Assembly: GCA_964522015.1 (NCBI GenBank) | Contig: CAZFST010000009.1 | Span: 1 to 64,000, forward strand | From: QQWI01 sp964522015 | GTDB lineage: Bacteria > Bacillota > Clostridia > Peptostreptococcales > Acidaminobacteraceae | Direction of reading: 5' to 3' | Length of the DNA: 64,000 nucleotides | In this document: one piece after another, positions 42,811 to 52,220 of the stretch | Layout of the letters: every line of letters starts with the position of its first letter | How positions within the stretch are numbered: position 1 is the stretch's first letter | Notes under the pieces: generated by a model | Told to the model about the DNA's origin: nothing | What the model saw: only the letters and a program-made list of their open reading frames with translations | Databases searched by the model: none | Program-made: the position numbers and the translations under genes

Positions 42811-44181
42811 TTATTTTTTAAGCCCGACAATCATACCTGTGGTAATTGCAGTACCCGCTAAAATGGAAAGGATATACATGGGTAAATTAGAAACCGCATT
42901 TGGGATAAAGAGGACAAACAAGCCACCATGGGGAACCGCCAAACCGCAGTTAAAGAGCATCGATAAGGCACCAGTTACTGCTGATCCTACCATAATAGAT
43001 GGGATAATCCGTGCTGGGTCTGCTGCTGCAAAGGGAATTGCGCCTTCTGTAATAAAAGAAGCACCCATGGCATAAGCCGCTTTTCCCGCTTCTTGTTCTT
43101 CACTTGTGAATTTGTTTTTTGCTAAACTAGTGGCTAAAGCAATACCAAGTGGTGGTACCATCCCAGCTGCCATCACCGCAGCCATCACTGGTGATAGTTG
43201 TCCCGCAACTAATGTGCCGACGCCAAAGGTATAAGCAGCCTTATTGACTGGTCCACCCATATCAAGAGCCATCATGCCACCGATGATTGCACCCAGTAGT
43301 ACCGCGTTTGTGCCACTCATTGACGCTAACCAACCATTAAGTGCTGTATTAATAGCGGCTACCGGACCTCCTATCACGAAAATCATGGCTAAACCCACAA
43401 TTAAGGTACTGAGTACAGGCAGAATCAAAACAGGCATCAAACCCGCTAATGAACGGGGCAATTTAATCACTTTCTTAATCGCATTTACTGTATAACCTGC
43501 CAAGAAACCCGCAAGCATACCACCTAAAAATCCGGATCCAATAGATGCTGCAATCATACCGCCAACCATACCCGGCACTAAACCAGGTCTGTCTGCAATA
43601 GAAAAAGCAATGTATCCCGCTAAAATGGGAACCATTAAGGCGAACGCTGATCCCCCACCAATTTTCATAAGAGCAGCTGCAAGAGACCCCTCTACTTTAA
43701 AAGCTTCTATGCCAAAGATAAAGGAAAGTGCAATCATGATACCACCGGCAACTACAAAGGGAATCATAAAGGAAACACCGGTCATTAAGTGTTTATAAAT
43801 CCCTACTTGGGCTGCTTTCTTTGAAGACTTAATAGCCTCTACATTGTCATTAAGAGAACCCGAGGCCATTGTGCCATAAACAGGGGCAGATTTTGACGAT
43901 TCGATCAATCCCTTTGCATTTTTGATGGCATCTTTAACGGATACTTGAATCACTTTCTTACCTGAAAATCTTTCCATTGTTACATTTGTGTCTGCTGCAA
44001 CAATCACTGCATCCGCTTGCTTAATGTCTTCTGCTGTTAGTGGGTTTTCTGCGCCAACAGAACCTTGAGTTTCGACCTTGATTTCGATACCCATGTCTTT
44101 TGCGGCAATTTGAAGGGCCTCTGCGGCCATGTAGGTGTGAGCTATGCCTGTGGGACAAGCAGTGACAGCGACTAGTTTCAT
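42811..44181 (-). CDS. fruA: PTS fructose transporter subunit EIIBC
   Basis: A 456-residue protein. The EIIB domain (1-100) has phospho-Cys9 in TACPTGIAHTYMAAEAL. After a linker comes EIIC (about 125-456) with about 9-10 membrane helices and conserved segments FVVAGGIMIALSF, DMGGPVNKAAYTFG and GASFITEGAIPFAAADP. It imports fructose and phosphorylates it at C1. GGAGG precedes the ATG. Confidence 0.94.
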   Translation of the reverse strand: MKLVAVTACPTGIAHTYMAAEALQIAAKDMGIEIKVETQGSVGAENPLTAEDIKQADAVIVAADTNVTMERFSGKKVIQVSVKDAIKNAKGLIESSKSAPVYGTMASGSLNDNVEAIKSSKKAAQVGIYKHLMTGVSFMIPFVVAGGIMIALSFIFGIEAFKVEGSLAAALMKIGGGSAFALMVPILAGYIAFSIADRPGLVPGMVGGMIAASIGSGFLGGMLAGFLAGYTVNAIKKVIKLPRSLAGLMPVLILPVLSTLIVGLAMIFVIGGPVAAINTALNGWLASMSGTNAVLLGAIIGGMMALDMGGPVNKAAYTFGVGTLVAGQLSPVMAAVMAAGMVPPLGIALATSLAKNKFTSEEQEAGKAAYAMGASFITEGAIPFAAADPARIIPSIMVGSAVTGALSMLFNCGLAVPHGGLFVLFIPNAVSNLPMYILSILAGTAITTGMIVGLKK

Positions 44182-44205
44182 AGGAGCCTCCTGATTTGTG
44201 GGGTA

Positions 44206-44649
44206 TTAACGTTCCAAAATTGCTATGATTTCCTCATAAGTTGTTGCTTGCATTAAACTTTGTCTCACTTCTTGGTGCATCAGTTTGCGGGATAAGGTAC
44301 TAAGCACTTTGAGATGCTCCTCTCCCCCATCCTCTGGGACAGCGATTAAAAAAAATAAGTACGATGGTTCCTCGTCCATGGCATCGAAATCAACCCCTTG
44401 CAAACTTCGTGCAAATACAAGGGAAGGAAAATTCACACCGTGGCTCTTGCCATGAGGGATGGCAACGCCCATTCCAATTGCTGTGCTGAAATCCGCCTCT
44501 CGCTTTAGAACAGCTGCCCGAAGCGCACTTTTATCTGAAAGTCGACCTGCAGTGTCGAGCTTTTCGATCAATTCATCGATAATTTGTTCCTTCTGTGTTC
44601 CTTGTAACTCAGGGATATAAAGAGATTCACTAAATAAGTTTGTAAGCAT
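44206..44649 (-). CDS. PTS fructose subunit EIIA
   Basis: A 147-residue EIIA of the mannitol/fructose class. The phospho-accepting His66 is in GVAIPHGKSHGV; a D/E-x-HL-x-x-LS-like segment (EEHLKVLSTLSRKL) follows. It sits between fruK and EIIBC; its ATG follows the fruK stop by one base, and its binding site GCGGAGG lies inside the fruK end. Confidence 0.94.
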   Translation of the reverse strand: MLTNLFSESLYIPELQGTQKEQIIDELIEKLDTAGRLSDKSALRAAVLKREADFSTAIGMGVAIPHGKSHGVNFPSLVFARSLQGVDFDAMDEEPSYLFFLIAVPEDGGEEHLKVLSTLSRKLMHQEVRQSLMQATTYEEIIAILER

Positions 44650-44650
44650 A

Positions 44651-45601
44651 TTAAACCTCCGCTTTATAGGTATATTGGTTGACTTGAATGGCTGCTTTAT
44701 AACTTTCTAATCCGAGCAACTTACCAGATTCACTGCCTTCAGCTTGAATGACACAGGCTGCTGTGGCCATGGCAAAAGACAGTAGTTCGTCGATTTCCAA
44801 TTGTTTCTCAAGGCCATAAGCGATACCAGCGACTAAGGCATCACCAGCACCCACAGTAGATTTTACAGCTACTTTTAGGGCTGGTGCATACCGAGCACTC
44901 TGCCCGTTTACCCAAAGTACCCCTTCTGCACCCAAGCTAACAACAACATTTTGGATACCACAGACTGTCACAAGCCATTCAGCCTTAGCAACCACTTCAT
45001 CGAGACCTGTAAAGGTGGTTTGAAAAAAGTCCTCTAGCTCGTGAAGATTGGGTTTGATCAAATGGGGCTTGGCTTGGATTGTCTGTTTTAGAGCGTCTCC
45101 AGCCACATCCAGAATCACATAAGCGCCGACCTGCTTAGCCAAGTCAATCAGGTCGCTAAAGATATCCAATGGCATACCTGGCAGTGCCGTTCCAGAAAGA
45201 ACTAGAATATCCTTCACTTTTAGCTTCTTCAATAAAACGGCCTTTAATTGCTCTGCTACAGCTATACTCCCATTTGGACCAGGCTCATTTAAATCAGTAT
45301 AGGTTCGGTGTGCGCTATCGATAATTTTAATGTTTTCTCGTGTATTGCCTTCTACCAGAATCGCCTCTAGATGCAAGCCCATTTGAGCCGCTTTTTCTGC
45401 AATAAATGCACCGTTTTCTCCGCCAAGTACCGTTAGCGCCATCGTGGTGCCACCTAGCGCAGCAACGGTTTTAGAAACATTGATGCCTTTGCCACCGATG
45501 TCTCTTCGTATGGATTGGATGCGGTTCACGTGGTCCACCTTTAAATCTTCGACTATGATGGACCGATCTACCGCTGGATTAAGGGTTACTGTAATAATCA
45601 T
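44651..45601 (-). CDS. fruK: 1-phosphofructokinase
   Basis: A 316-residue PfkB-family kinase: TVTLNPAVDRSIIVEDL, RRDIGGKGINVSKTVAALGG and the C-terminal VKSTVGAGDALVAGIAYG with catalytic Asp. It converts fructose 1-phosphate to the bisphosphate. Length is normal. AAAGGATG precedes the ATG. Confidence 0.95.
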   Translation of the reverse strand: MIITVTLNPAVDRSIIVEDLKVDHVNRIQSIRRDIGGKGINVSKTVAALGGTTMALTVLGGENGAFIAEKAAQMGLHLEAILVEGNTRENIKIIDSAHRTYTDLNEPGPNGSIAVAEQLKAVLLKKLKVKDILVLSGTALPGMPLDIFSDLIDLAKQVGAYVILDVAGDALKQTIQAKPHLIKPNLHELEDFFQTTFTGLDEVVAKAEWLVTVCGIQNVVVSLGAEGVLWVNGQSARYAPALKVAVKSTVGAGDALVAGIAYGLEKQLEIDELLSFAMATAACVIQAEGSESGKLLGLESYKAAIQVNQYTYKAEV

Positions 45602-45650
45602 GTGTCACATCCTTTTATAATAATTCTTAGTTATACCTTTACAATAAAAC

Positions 45651-46412
45651 TTAGATTTCCTTTTGAATCATCTCAAATTCTGACTTCTCACAAAAGTCTG
45701 CAAAGTCCTTAGGCACATCACCGGCGATTATCAACCCAGCTAACTCAGAAAAATCAGCGAACTGAACAAAACTGGATTCTCCGATTTTACTGGCATCCGA
45801 CACAATGTAAGGCCGCTTAGCCGAACGAATCATGTGAGATTTTGTCTCAGCTTCTATTAAGTTTGGTGTTGAAAAACCCTTTTCAGAGATTGCGTTGGCA
45901 CCAATAAAAGCAATGTCTACAGTTAAGCGTCTCAAAATACTGTTTGTCAAAGAGCCAACTAACGCTCTGGTATGCCAGCGCATGGTCCCCCCCAGTACAA
46001 TCACTTCTATGTTCTGCTTACCTTCGAGAAGTTGAGCAATATCAAGGGAATTGGTGACAACTGTAATGGGTGAATCCCCAAGTGCCTTGGCAATTTCATA
46101 TGTGGTTGTGCCAGAATCAAGAAGAATAGTGGTATTGGGCCTGATCATTCCTATGGCGAGCCTAGCAATTTCTTCTTTTTGGGTATGGCTAGTATCTCTT
46201 TTTTCTGAAAAATGGGGTTCTTGAGATGTACTTTCTATATGAATGGCTCCCCCGTGGGTCCTAATCAGGAGCCCTTCTTGGTCAAGGTCGGCGATATCCT
46301 TTCGAATGGTGGGTTCTGACACGTTAAGACCTTTTGACAGATCTAAATTGCGTACTTTACCATCTCTTTGTAGTTGCTTAAGTATTTCACGCTTTCTTTC
46401 TTCTGGAAACAT
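45651..46412 (-). CDS. fruR: DeoR family regulator of the fructose operon
   Basis: A 253-residue protein: N-terminal DeoR helix-turn-helix (ERKREILKQLQRDGKV, LNVSEPTIRKDIADLDQEGL, RTHGGAIH) and a sugar-phosphate sensor domain (ILLDSGTTTYEIAKAL, VVTNSLDIA, GANAISEKGFSTPNLIEAETK). The effector is probably fructose 1-phosphate. It is the first gene of the operon, behind a strong promoter and a CGAAA repeat array, so autoregulation is likely. Confidence 0.93.
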   Translation of the reverse strand: MFPEERKREILKQLQRDGKVRNLDLSKGLNVSEPTIRKDIADLDQEGLLIRTHGGAIHIESTSQEPHFSEKRDTSHTQKEEIARLAIGMIRPNTTILLDSGTTTYEIAKALGDSPITVVTNSLDIAQLLEGKQNIEVIVLGGTMRWHTRALVGSLTNSILRRLTVDIAFIGANAISEKGFSTPNLIEAETKSHMIRSAKRPYIVSDASKIGESSFVQFADFSELAGLIIAGDVPKDFADFCEKSEFEMIQKEI

Positions 46413-46444
46413 AGTAGCCCTCCTAATTAGTATTAGTTCTACTA

Positions 46445-46625
46445 TAGCACTTTTCGTTTGCTTTCGATAGGTTTCGAATTCAGTTATAATCAGAATGATT
46501 TTCGCATCAAACTTTCGTTAACTTTCGTTTGATTGTATTTTATGCTTTGAGATCCTATTTGTCAATTGTTTTTTTAAGTTTTCGAAACAAATCGAAAAAT
46601 GCACCTTTCGGTTGTTTTCGTTTTG
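46445..46625. promoter_or_regulatory. CGAAA repeat array, probable FruR operators
   Basis: About ten copies of CGAAA (minus-strand sense) occur within 180 bp. Three lie between 46445 and 46475, two spaced 10 bp sit at the start site (ACGAAAGTTAACGAAAGTTT, about 46508-46531), one is at about 46500, and a further group lies upstream of the promoter at 46580-46625, including the palindrome TTTCGAAA. DeoR-type repressors commonly bind such direct repeats. Confidence 0.7.
46537..46565 (-). promoter_or_regulatory. sigma-A promoter of the fru operon
   Basis: TTGACA (46560-46565), a 17-base spacer and TAAAAT (46537-46542) precede fruR by about 125 bp. Operator-like repeats flank it on both sides. 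Confidence 0.82.
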
Positions 46626-46666
46626 ACAAACTAACTATTTTAGAATCCATAGTTCTCAACAAAAAA

Positions 46667-46700
46667 GCAAAATCCAACCATTGTATCAGTTGGATTTTGC
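46667..46700 (-). terminator. terminator of the GGDEF-EAL gene
   Basis: GCAAAATCCAAC pairs with GTTGGATTTTGC and is followed by TTTTTTG on the minus strand. It lies about 80 bases past the gene's stop. Confidence 0.88.
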
Positions 46701-46781
46701 TTTAATGGGCTACGATGCTAGAGACTAGATGCTACAAGTAATATCAGTTGAATTACACAACGATGTGTCAAATAAGAAATT

Positions 46782-48740
46782 CTAATTTGCGGTGAGGCCA
46801 ATGATTTTTTCTAAGGGCATGGCTTTGGCATAAAGGTAACCTTGATAGACATCGACTTCAAGTGGATCAAGGAACGCCTCTTGATTGTTGGTTTCAACAC
46901 CTTCAATTACAATGCGCATATTCAGTAATTTGAAGAGCTCCACAGTCTTTAAAAAAGTCAATCGAAGCTTTTCGTCATGTTCAAGATCCTTGATAAAAAA
47001 GCGATCAAATTTAACTTCATCAAAATTCAGTTTTGAGAAACGATAAAGTGAAGAGTAGCCATGTCCAAAATCATCTAGCGAGAATTCAAAACCCATGGCT
47101 TTAAGAGCACTGATGGTTTCAGAAACCTTCTCTAAATCGTAGAGAAGGGCCGTTTCAGTAATTTCTAAAACGATATGGTTTGGATTGATTGGGTAATCTT
47201 CAAGTGTACTTTTGATGAACTCCACAAATCCAGCTTCCACCATTTGATGTGATGAAAGGTTGATGCTTACCTTTCTGTTATGATTCCACTGTTGGCGATG
47301 GAGTTGTTGAAATACAATTCGAATCACCTGGTGCGAGATTGCGGTTATCAGTCCATTATTTTCAGCTAGGGGTATAAATAGGCTCGGAGAGATATATTGA
47401 CCTTGATGCTGCCACCGTAATAACGCTTCGTAGGAACAAATCAATTTTGTACGGGCGTCGACTTGAGGCTGATAATAGACCTCCAGTTGTTCATTTTCAA
47501 TGGCCTTTCGCAAATGATATGAAATATCAAAGTCTTCTGCAAGCGTGAGATATTCATTGGTACTAAGGACACAGTCCTGCTGACTATTTTTTGATTTTTT
47601 TAAAGCCATCTTGGCTGCGCTAAGCACTGTGCTTGATTTATTAGGCAATTTGTCGGATTGAAGCATCTGGGTAATGCCATAATAGGCTTCTATTTTGTAG
47701 TCGAGAAAGGTATCTTCTGCAAACATGATTTGCAAGTACTTAATTAAGGACTTAAGGGACGCCAGTTCAGTATGCGGAAAACAAATTACATAATTATCAT
47801 TGTATAGTTTGAATAATGTTTCTCCTGGCTGTAGGCGTTGGCGAAGCTTCACAGAAACTTCTCGAAGTAATTGGTCCCCTTGACGATAACCAATCATTTG
47901 ATTGAGCACAGAGAAGTTGCGAATATTAAGCTGGATAAGGCTTAGATCCCCTATGGCAGCGTCCAAATAATTAAGTAGGGCACTTTCATTTGCCAAACCG
48001 GTCACGGAGTCTTGGAAAGCCATTTTACTGATGTGGGCATTTAATTCTTCTAAGTGCTCTGAATGCTGTAAAACCTCTTGATAACTTTTATTCAGTTCTG
48101 TCACGTAAAATTGAGAATAGAACACAAAAAGACCATACATAACAAATGAATTGATGCCTAAGTTAACTAAAACCACCAAGGGCTGCGAGAGTAAAAATCT
48201 AAAAATATTCACAGGTAGCAGTACTAGAAGACTCGCTAAAATATAGTAAAGGCCTGCATTGCTACGGATTTTATGCTTAACATAAATCACCCTGAAAAAA
48301 CGAATCACTGTAATGGCAAACCAGAAAAAAGCCAGACGGGTCAGTTGATTGGCGCTGATGACATTTAAAAGTGACGCAAGTAGCATCAAGAAGGTTGGTA
48401 GAAGATTGAAATCAAAAGACTTGACGTTTATTGCTGAAAGTCCACGGTATTTTTTGACGATAATCAGGGTTGAGACGGATATCACTAAACATGCGCTGAT
48501 AACCGTACTATAAAATGTTGGCGCTTCTGAAAGGGTTGTACTTGAAAACAGAAATTTCAAAATAAATACAATGGCAATTAACATGACAACCAAAGAAAAT
48601 TTCACACAGCGCTGTATATACTTACTGTGATCTGCAGCATCCTGATGGATATTAGTTAGGGCAAAAAGCATGTAGTTTGTATTGGATAGCATGATAATGC
48701 TGATGATAAAAAATTGAAATTCTGCGATAAATGCTTGCAT
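46782..48740 (-). CDS. membrane GGDEF-EAL protein, probable c-di-GMP phosphodiesterase
   Basis: A 652-residue protein. The N-terminal 230 residues hold about seven membrane helices. The GGDEF domain (about 240-385) is degenerate: the signature is replaced by LYNDNYVI, so cyclase activity is unlikely. The EAL domain (about 405-645) keeps YEALLRW, VSINLSSHQM, ITETALL, LDDFGHGYSSL, KFDRFF, VIEGVET and VYQGYLYA, the metal and catalytic residues, so it should hydrolyse c-di-GMP. GGGGGGAAG precedes the ATG. It appears to be a single-gene unit with its own terminator. Confidence 0.9.
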   Translation of the reverse strand: MQAFIAEFQFFIISIIMLSNTNYMLFALTNIHQDAADHSKYIQRCVKFSLVVMLIAIVFILKFLFSSTTLSEAPTFYSTVISACLVISVSTLIIVKKYRGLSAINVKSFDFNLLPTFLMLLASLLNVISANQLTRLAFFWFAITVIRFFRVIYVKHKIRSNAGLYYILASLLVLLPVNIFRFLLSQPLVVLVNLGINSFVMYGLFVFYSQFYVTELNKSYQEVLQHSEHLEELNAHISKMAFQDSVTGLANESALLNYLDAAIGDLSLIQLNIRNFSVLNQMIGYRQGDQLLREVSVKLRQRLQPGETLFKLYNDNYVICFPHTELASLKSLIKYLQIMFAEDTFLDYKIEAYYGITQMLQSDKLPNKSSTVLSAAKMALKKSKNSQQDCVLSTNEYLTLAEDFDISYHLRKAIENEQLEVYYQPQVDARTKLICSYEALLRWQHQGQYISPSLFIPLAENNGLITAISHQVIRIVFQQLHRQQWNHNRKVSINLSSHQMVEAGFVEFIKSTLEDYPINPNHIVLEITETALLYDLEKVSETISALKAMGFEFSLDDFGHGYSSLYRFSKLNFDEVKFDRFFIKDLEHDEKLRLTFLKTVELFKLLNMRIVIEGVETNNQEAFLDPLEVDVYQGYLYAKAMPLEKIIGLTAN

Positions 48741-48865
48741 AGACTTCCCCCCAAAAGTGAAATAAACACATAGCCGTAATCTAAATCATCACGGCCATGC
48801 GCCTTCTAATTATACTCTAATTAGTAGAATATACTATTGGTTTATTTTTTGGATGATGGGGCACG

Positions 48866-49288
48866 CTATCGAGAATTTGATGCCAATACGATAGCCTTTC
48901 CATCTACCACTAGGGTCCCATCGCTTTTATAACACTGTGTTTTTAAGGTGATTCGCCTTTTTTGAGGATCCATAGCGATGACTTCTGCAATGGCTTTAAC
49001 CGTATCTCCAATCATCACCGGTGCAGTGAATTTCAGTTCTTGTCCCAAATAAATGGTTCCCTTACCTGGCAGATACATGCCAAGCACAGTGGAGATCAGA
49101 CTGGACACTAACATACCATGAACAATGCGACTACCAAACCGACTTTTCTCTGCAACAATCTGGTTGACGTGGGCGGGATTTAAATCTCCTGTGATACCTG
49201 CAAAGAGGTATACGTCCGATTCTGAGATAGTTTTTTCGAAGTCTGCAAAGTCACCGATGCTGATTTCGTCATATGTTTTGCCTTCCAT
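48866..49288 (-). CDS. phaJ: MaoC-like (R)-specific enoyl-CoA hydratase
   Basis: A 140-residue hot-dog-fold hydratase: FAGITGDLNPAHVNQ with the catalytic Asp and His, SRFGSRIVHGML and FTAPVMIGDTV. PhaJ-type enzymes interconvert crotonyl-CoA and (R)-3-hydroxybutyryl-CoA. With the adjacent FabG-type reductase and the thiolase at 54959 it forms the (R)-route from acetoacetyl-CoA. GGAGG precedes the ATG. Confidence 0.88.
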   Translation of the reverse strand: MEGKTYDEISIGDFADFEKTISESDVYLFAGITGDLNPAHVNQIVAEKSRFGSRIVHGMLVSSLISTVLGMYLPGKGTIYLGQELKFTAPVMIGDTVKAIAEVIAMDPQKRRITLKTQCYKSDGTLVVDGKAIVLASNSR

Positions 49289-49323
49289 AAATCCTCCATT
49301 AAGTTTCTGATAAGAAACCCATC

Positions 49324-50046
49324 CTAAATAACGATGCCGCCAGACACTTCCATCACCTGACCGGTTACATATTTGGATTCATCAGAAGCAAAGAACAGAC
49401 AAGCATTCGCAATATCTGTCGGTTCACCAAGTTCTCCAAACAGCACTTTACTTTTCATATCCTCAATGATTTTTTCAGGCATGGATGCTAAAATCGGGGT
49501 TGAAATAAAACCAGGCGCTATGGCGTTAGCACGTATTTTTGCCCCTTTTCTGGACAACTCTTTTGTCCACGACTTTGTCATGGCGATGATACCTGCCTTT
49601 GTGGCTGCATAATTCACTTGACCCACATTGCCATAAAGACCGATGATTGACGAGATGCTAATAATGGAACCAAACCCTTGAGCCATCATATGTGGCCCCA
49701 CTTCAGACACCATATAATGAGGGGCTTTCATATTCACATCAATCACTAGGTTCCATTGATCTTCAGTCATTTTATGGGCTAAAGCATCACGGGTAATGCC
49801 CGCATTATTAACAACCACATCTATCTTTCCGTGTTTTTCTATAATTTTTTGAATCAAAGTCTTTATACCATCCCGATCGGTTGTGTTGATGAGGACAGAT
49901 TCTACATTATCCAATTGGTAATCAAGTTCTTGCAGATCAAGGGCATAAACGATTTCTGCCCCTTCTTCAGAAAATCTAGTCACAATGGCCTTTCCAATCC
50001 CTTGTGCGCCTCCTGTTACCAGGCATACTTTATTTTTTAGTCTCAT
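49324..50046 (-). CDS. fabG: FabG/PhaB-type 3-oxoacyl reductase
   Basis: A 240-residue classical SDR: cofactor site TGGAQGIGKAI, VNNAGITRDAL, catalytic SISSIIG (Ser), YAATKAG (Tyr and Lys) and VSGGIVI at the C-terminus. Context beside PhaJ and a thiolase suggests acetoacetyl-CoA reduction to (R)-3-hydroxybutyryl-CoA. It lies downstream of the terminator at 50091, with no obvious promoter of its own, so it may be read through. Confidence 0.88.
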   Translation of the reverse strand: MRLKNKVCLVTGGAQGIGKAIVTRFSEEGAEIVYALDLQELDYQLDNVESVLINTTDRDGIKTLIQKIIEKHGKIDVVVNNAGITRDALAHKMTEDQWNLVIDVNMKAPHYMVSEVGPHMMAQGFGSIISISSIIGLYGNVGQVNYAATKAGIIAMTKSWTKELSRKGAKIRANAIAPGFISTPILASMPEKIIEDMKSKVLFGELGEPTDIANACLFFASDESKYVTGQVMEVSGGIVI

Positions 50047-50090
50047 TGGCTGTCTCCTTCTTTCTATTTGCCTAAAAATGGGTATAAAAA

Positions 50091-50113
50091 GGGCGAGAAC
50101 CTAGTTCTCGCCC
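50091..50113 (-). terminator. terminator after the binding-protein gene
   Basis: GGGCGAGAAC and GTTCTCGCCC pair around CTA; the minus strand continues with TTTTTAT. It separates the transport genes from fabG. Confidence 0.85.
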
Positions 50114-50159
50114 TAGTTTTATGGTCTAGTTCTTTTACTTTATTGTCATGGCCTAGATG

Positions 50160-51440
50160 CTACTTTTTGATAATGGAATCAATGGTAGCAAGGGGCTTCA
50201 CTTCTACCCATGCGCCATTTGTGTTAGTTGTATCTACCTTAGAGAGATTCATTTCTTGTGTACCGGCTCTTTTACCACCGGTGAAGTCGATTTCACCGCC
50301 GAAAGGATTGGCAATTGGTGCAGACTCCAGTGCGTCCATGTATTTATCCCATGTAATAACACCATCTACACGCTTTAGGCCCTCTACAAAGAAGTGAGCT
50401 GCAATCCAACCTGTCATTGCAAAGACATTGTCTTTATAGTCTGGTGTCTGCGTTGCAAATTTTTCTAGTTCTTTAGCACGGTCCCCTTCAAAGGAAACCC
50501 AACCATTGCCGTAGACATCAAATTTGCCTGTAATTTCGTTGACAAAACCTTGAGCGATAACCGGTGAAACGTTTACGTAAGTTGTGATGACATCTTTGTT
50601 CACATTTTGCGCTGCTAACTCTTTAATAATCGTTGGAATTGTGGCTTGAATGGCAGCACCGATAATAAAATCAACTTTGGCATCCTTGATGGCTGTTACA
50701 GCTGAAGAAACATCAGTTGCTCCAGCTGCGACTTGCTGAATCACCAGTTCAACCCCTAATTCTTTTGCCATGGCTTCTGCGCCCCATAACAAATCTTTAC
50801 CTGCGTCGTCGTTGGTATAAATTACACCGATTTTTTTTGCAGCGAAATCCCCTACAACACGGGCAACCATGATTTTACCCTCTGTTTTGTAAATCGGTTG
50901 AACTGGGAAAATACCGCGATCTCCACCAGTTGCATTGTCATTGTATAATTGACCAATGCCAGTTGCAAAATATACAGCTGGAATGCCATATTCTTTAATG
51001 TCATCCAAAGTGGCTGCAACTACTGGTGTGCCAAAGTGGCCTACCAAAGCAAAGACTTTTTCATCTTCCACAAAGTTAGCCAGTGCTGCTTTACCTTTAA
51101 CTGGATCAAATTCATCGTCTTGATGCATAAAAACGATTTCACGACCTTGAATCCCACCTTCTCCGTTAATCATCTTAAAGTAAGACTCAATACCGGCATT
51201 AAAGGGTACACCCACTGGTGCAAAAGCACCTGAAGTAGCAGCACTATTCGCTACGAGAATTTGCGTGTCTGAAATACCTTGAGCCCACTCTTCTACCACT
51301 TCTTTTGCTGCTTCTGTCACATCAGCCTGTGCGTTTGCTTCTGTCGTTGCATTTGTTTGGGCCTTAGCGCAACCAAAGGTGCTAAATGCCATCATCATTA
51401 CCAATAAAACAGCGATCAAACTCTTAAATGTTCTGTTCAT
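50160..51440 (-). CDS. livK: Liv-type ABC substrate-binding lipoprotein
   Basis: A 426-residue periplasmic-binding protein of the branched-chain amino acid/amide class. The signal is MMMAFSTFGC with the lipid-bearing Cys. Motifs: ILVANSAATSGAFAPVG, YFKMINGEGGIQGREI, FALVGHFGTPVV, and IGVIYTNDDAGKDLLWG. Such proteins also bind aromatic and short-chain acids, which would suit the neighbouring CoA genes. GGAGGGG precedes the ATG at 51440. Confidence 0.9.
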   Translation of the reverse strand: MNRTFKSLIAVLLVMMMAFSTFGCAKAQTNATTEANAQADVTEAAKEVVEEWAQGISDTQILVANSAATSGAFAPVGVPFNAGIESYFKMINGEGGIQGREIVFMHQDDEFDPVKGKAALANFVEDEKVFALVGHFGTPVVAATLDDIKEYGIPAVYFATGIGQLYNDNATGGDRGIFPVQPIYKTEGKIMVARVVGDFAAKKIGVIYTNDDAGKDLLWGAEAMAKELGVELVIQQVAAGATDVSSAVTAIKDAKVDFIIGAAIQATIPTIIKELAAQNVNKDVITTYVNVSPVIAQGFVNEITGKFDVYGNGWVSFEGDRAKELEKFATQTPDYKDNVFAMTGWIAAHFFVEGLKRVDGVITWDKYMDALESAPIANPFGGEIDFTGGKRAGTQEMNLSKVDTTNTNGAWVEVKPLATIDSIIKK

Positions 51441-51455
51441 TTTCCCCTCCAAAGT

Positions 51456-51503
51456 GTGTGCGTTGAACTTCGTGTGCGTTGAACTTCATGTGCGTGAGAC
51501 TTA
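51456..51503. repeat. 16-bp tandem repeat between livF and the binding-protein gene
   Basis: GTGTGCGTTGAACTTC occurs twice exactly and a third time with changes, ending at the livF stop. It lies directly upstream of the binding-protein gene's ribosome site and may affect expression. Confidence 0.8.
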
Positions 51504-52220
51504 ATGTGCACCTAGATAAGCTTCTATCAGTTGCGGGTCTTCCTTTAACTGGGCTGCTGGTCCGTGGATTTTAATGGTCCCAAGCTCCAGTACATAGGCA
51601 TAATCGGCAATGCGCAGTGTTTGAGCGGCATTCTGTTCCACAATGACCACAGTGGTGCCCTCTTTTTGTATTTCTTTTACAATGTTTAAAATCGCCTGGA
51701 CAATCAAAGGGGCTAACCCAAGTGAAGGTTCATCCAATAAGAGTACTTTTGGACTGGACATCAAGGCCCTTGCAATGGCAAGCATCTGTTGTTCGCCACC
51801 AGAAAGGGTTGATGCAACTTGATTCTGTCTTGTCTCCAGTACTGGGAAGTAGCGAAAGACCCGTTCAAAATTGGCTTTAATCTCCTTTCGATTCGTTAAG
51901 GTAAAAGCGCCAATCTTTAAATTCTCCATCACTGTAAAATCCCTAAAGACCTGTCGTCCTTCTGGGGATTGAGCAATGCCAAGCTTGGCAATTGACTCTG
52001 GTTCCATTTTGGAAATCTCTTGTGTTCCAAGGCGTATACTGCCACTTGCTGCTGTTACCAAACCCGACAGGGTCCTTAGACATGAAGTTTTACCAGCACC
52101 ATTCGCACCCAGCAGCGCCACGATTTCTCCTTGGTTTACTGTGATGTCAATGCCTTTTAAAGCTTCAATAGCCCCGTACCGCACTACCAGGTTTTCTACT
52201 ATCAACAATGGTTGTTTCAC
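51501..52220 (-). CDS. livF: branched-chain-type ABC ATPase LivF
   Basis: A 239-residue ATPase: Walker A GANGAGKTS, signature LSGGEQQMLAIARAL, Walker B VLLLDEPSLGLAP and VIVEQNAAQTL. The ending ADYAYVLELG is LivF-like. It starts at a GTG overlapping the livG stop (GTGA). Confidence 0.93.
   Translation of the reverse strand: MKQPLLIVENLVVRYGAIEALKGIDITVNQGEIVALLGANGAGKTSCLRTLSGLVTAASGSIRLGTQEISKMEPESIAKLGIAQSPEGRQVFRDFTVMENLKIGAFTLTNRKEIKANFERVFRYFPVLETRQNQVASTLSGGEQQMLAIARALMSSPKVLLLDEPSLGLAPLIVQAILNIVKEIQKEGTTVVIVEQNAAQTLRIADYAYVLELGTIKIHGPAAQLKEDPQLIEAYLGAH

Noticed and set aside
46782..48740. Active diguanylate cyclase
   Set aside because: The GGDEF signature is replaced by YNDNY, so only the EAL activity is supported.
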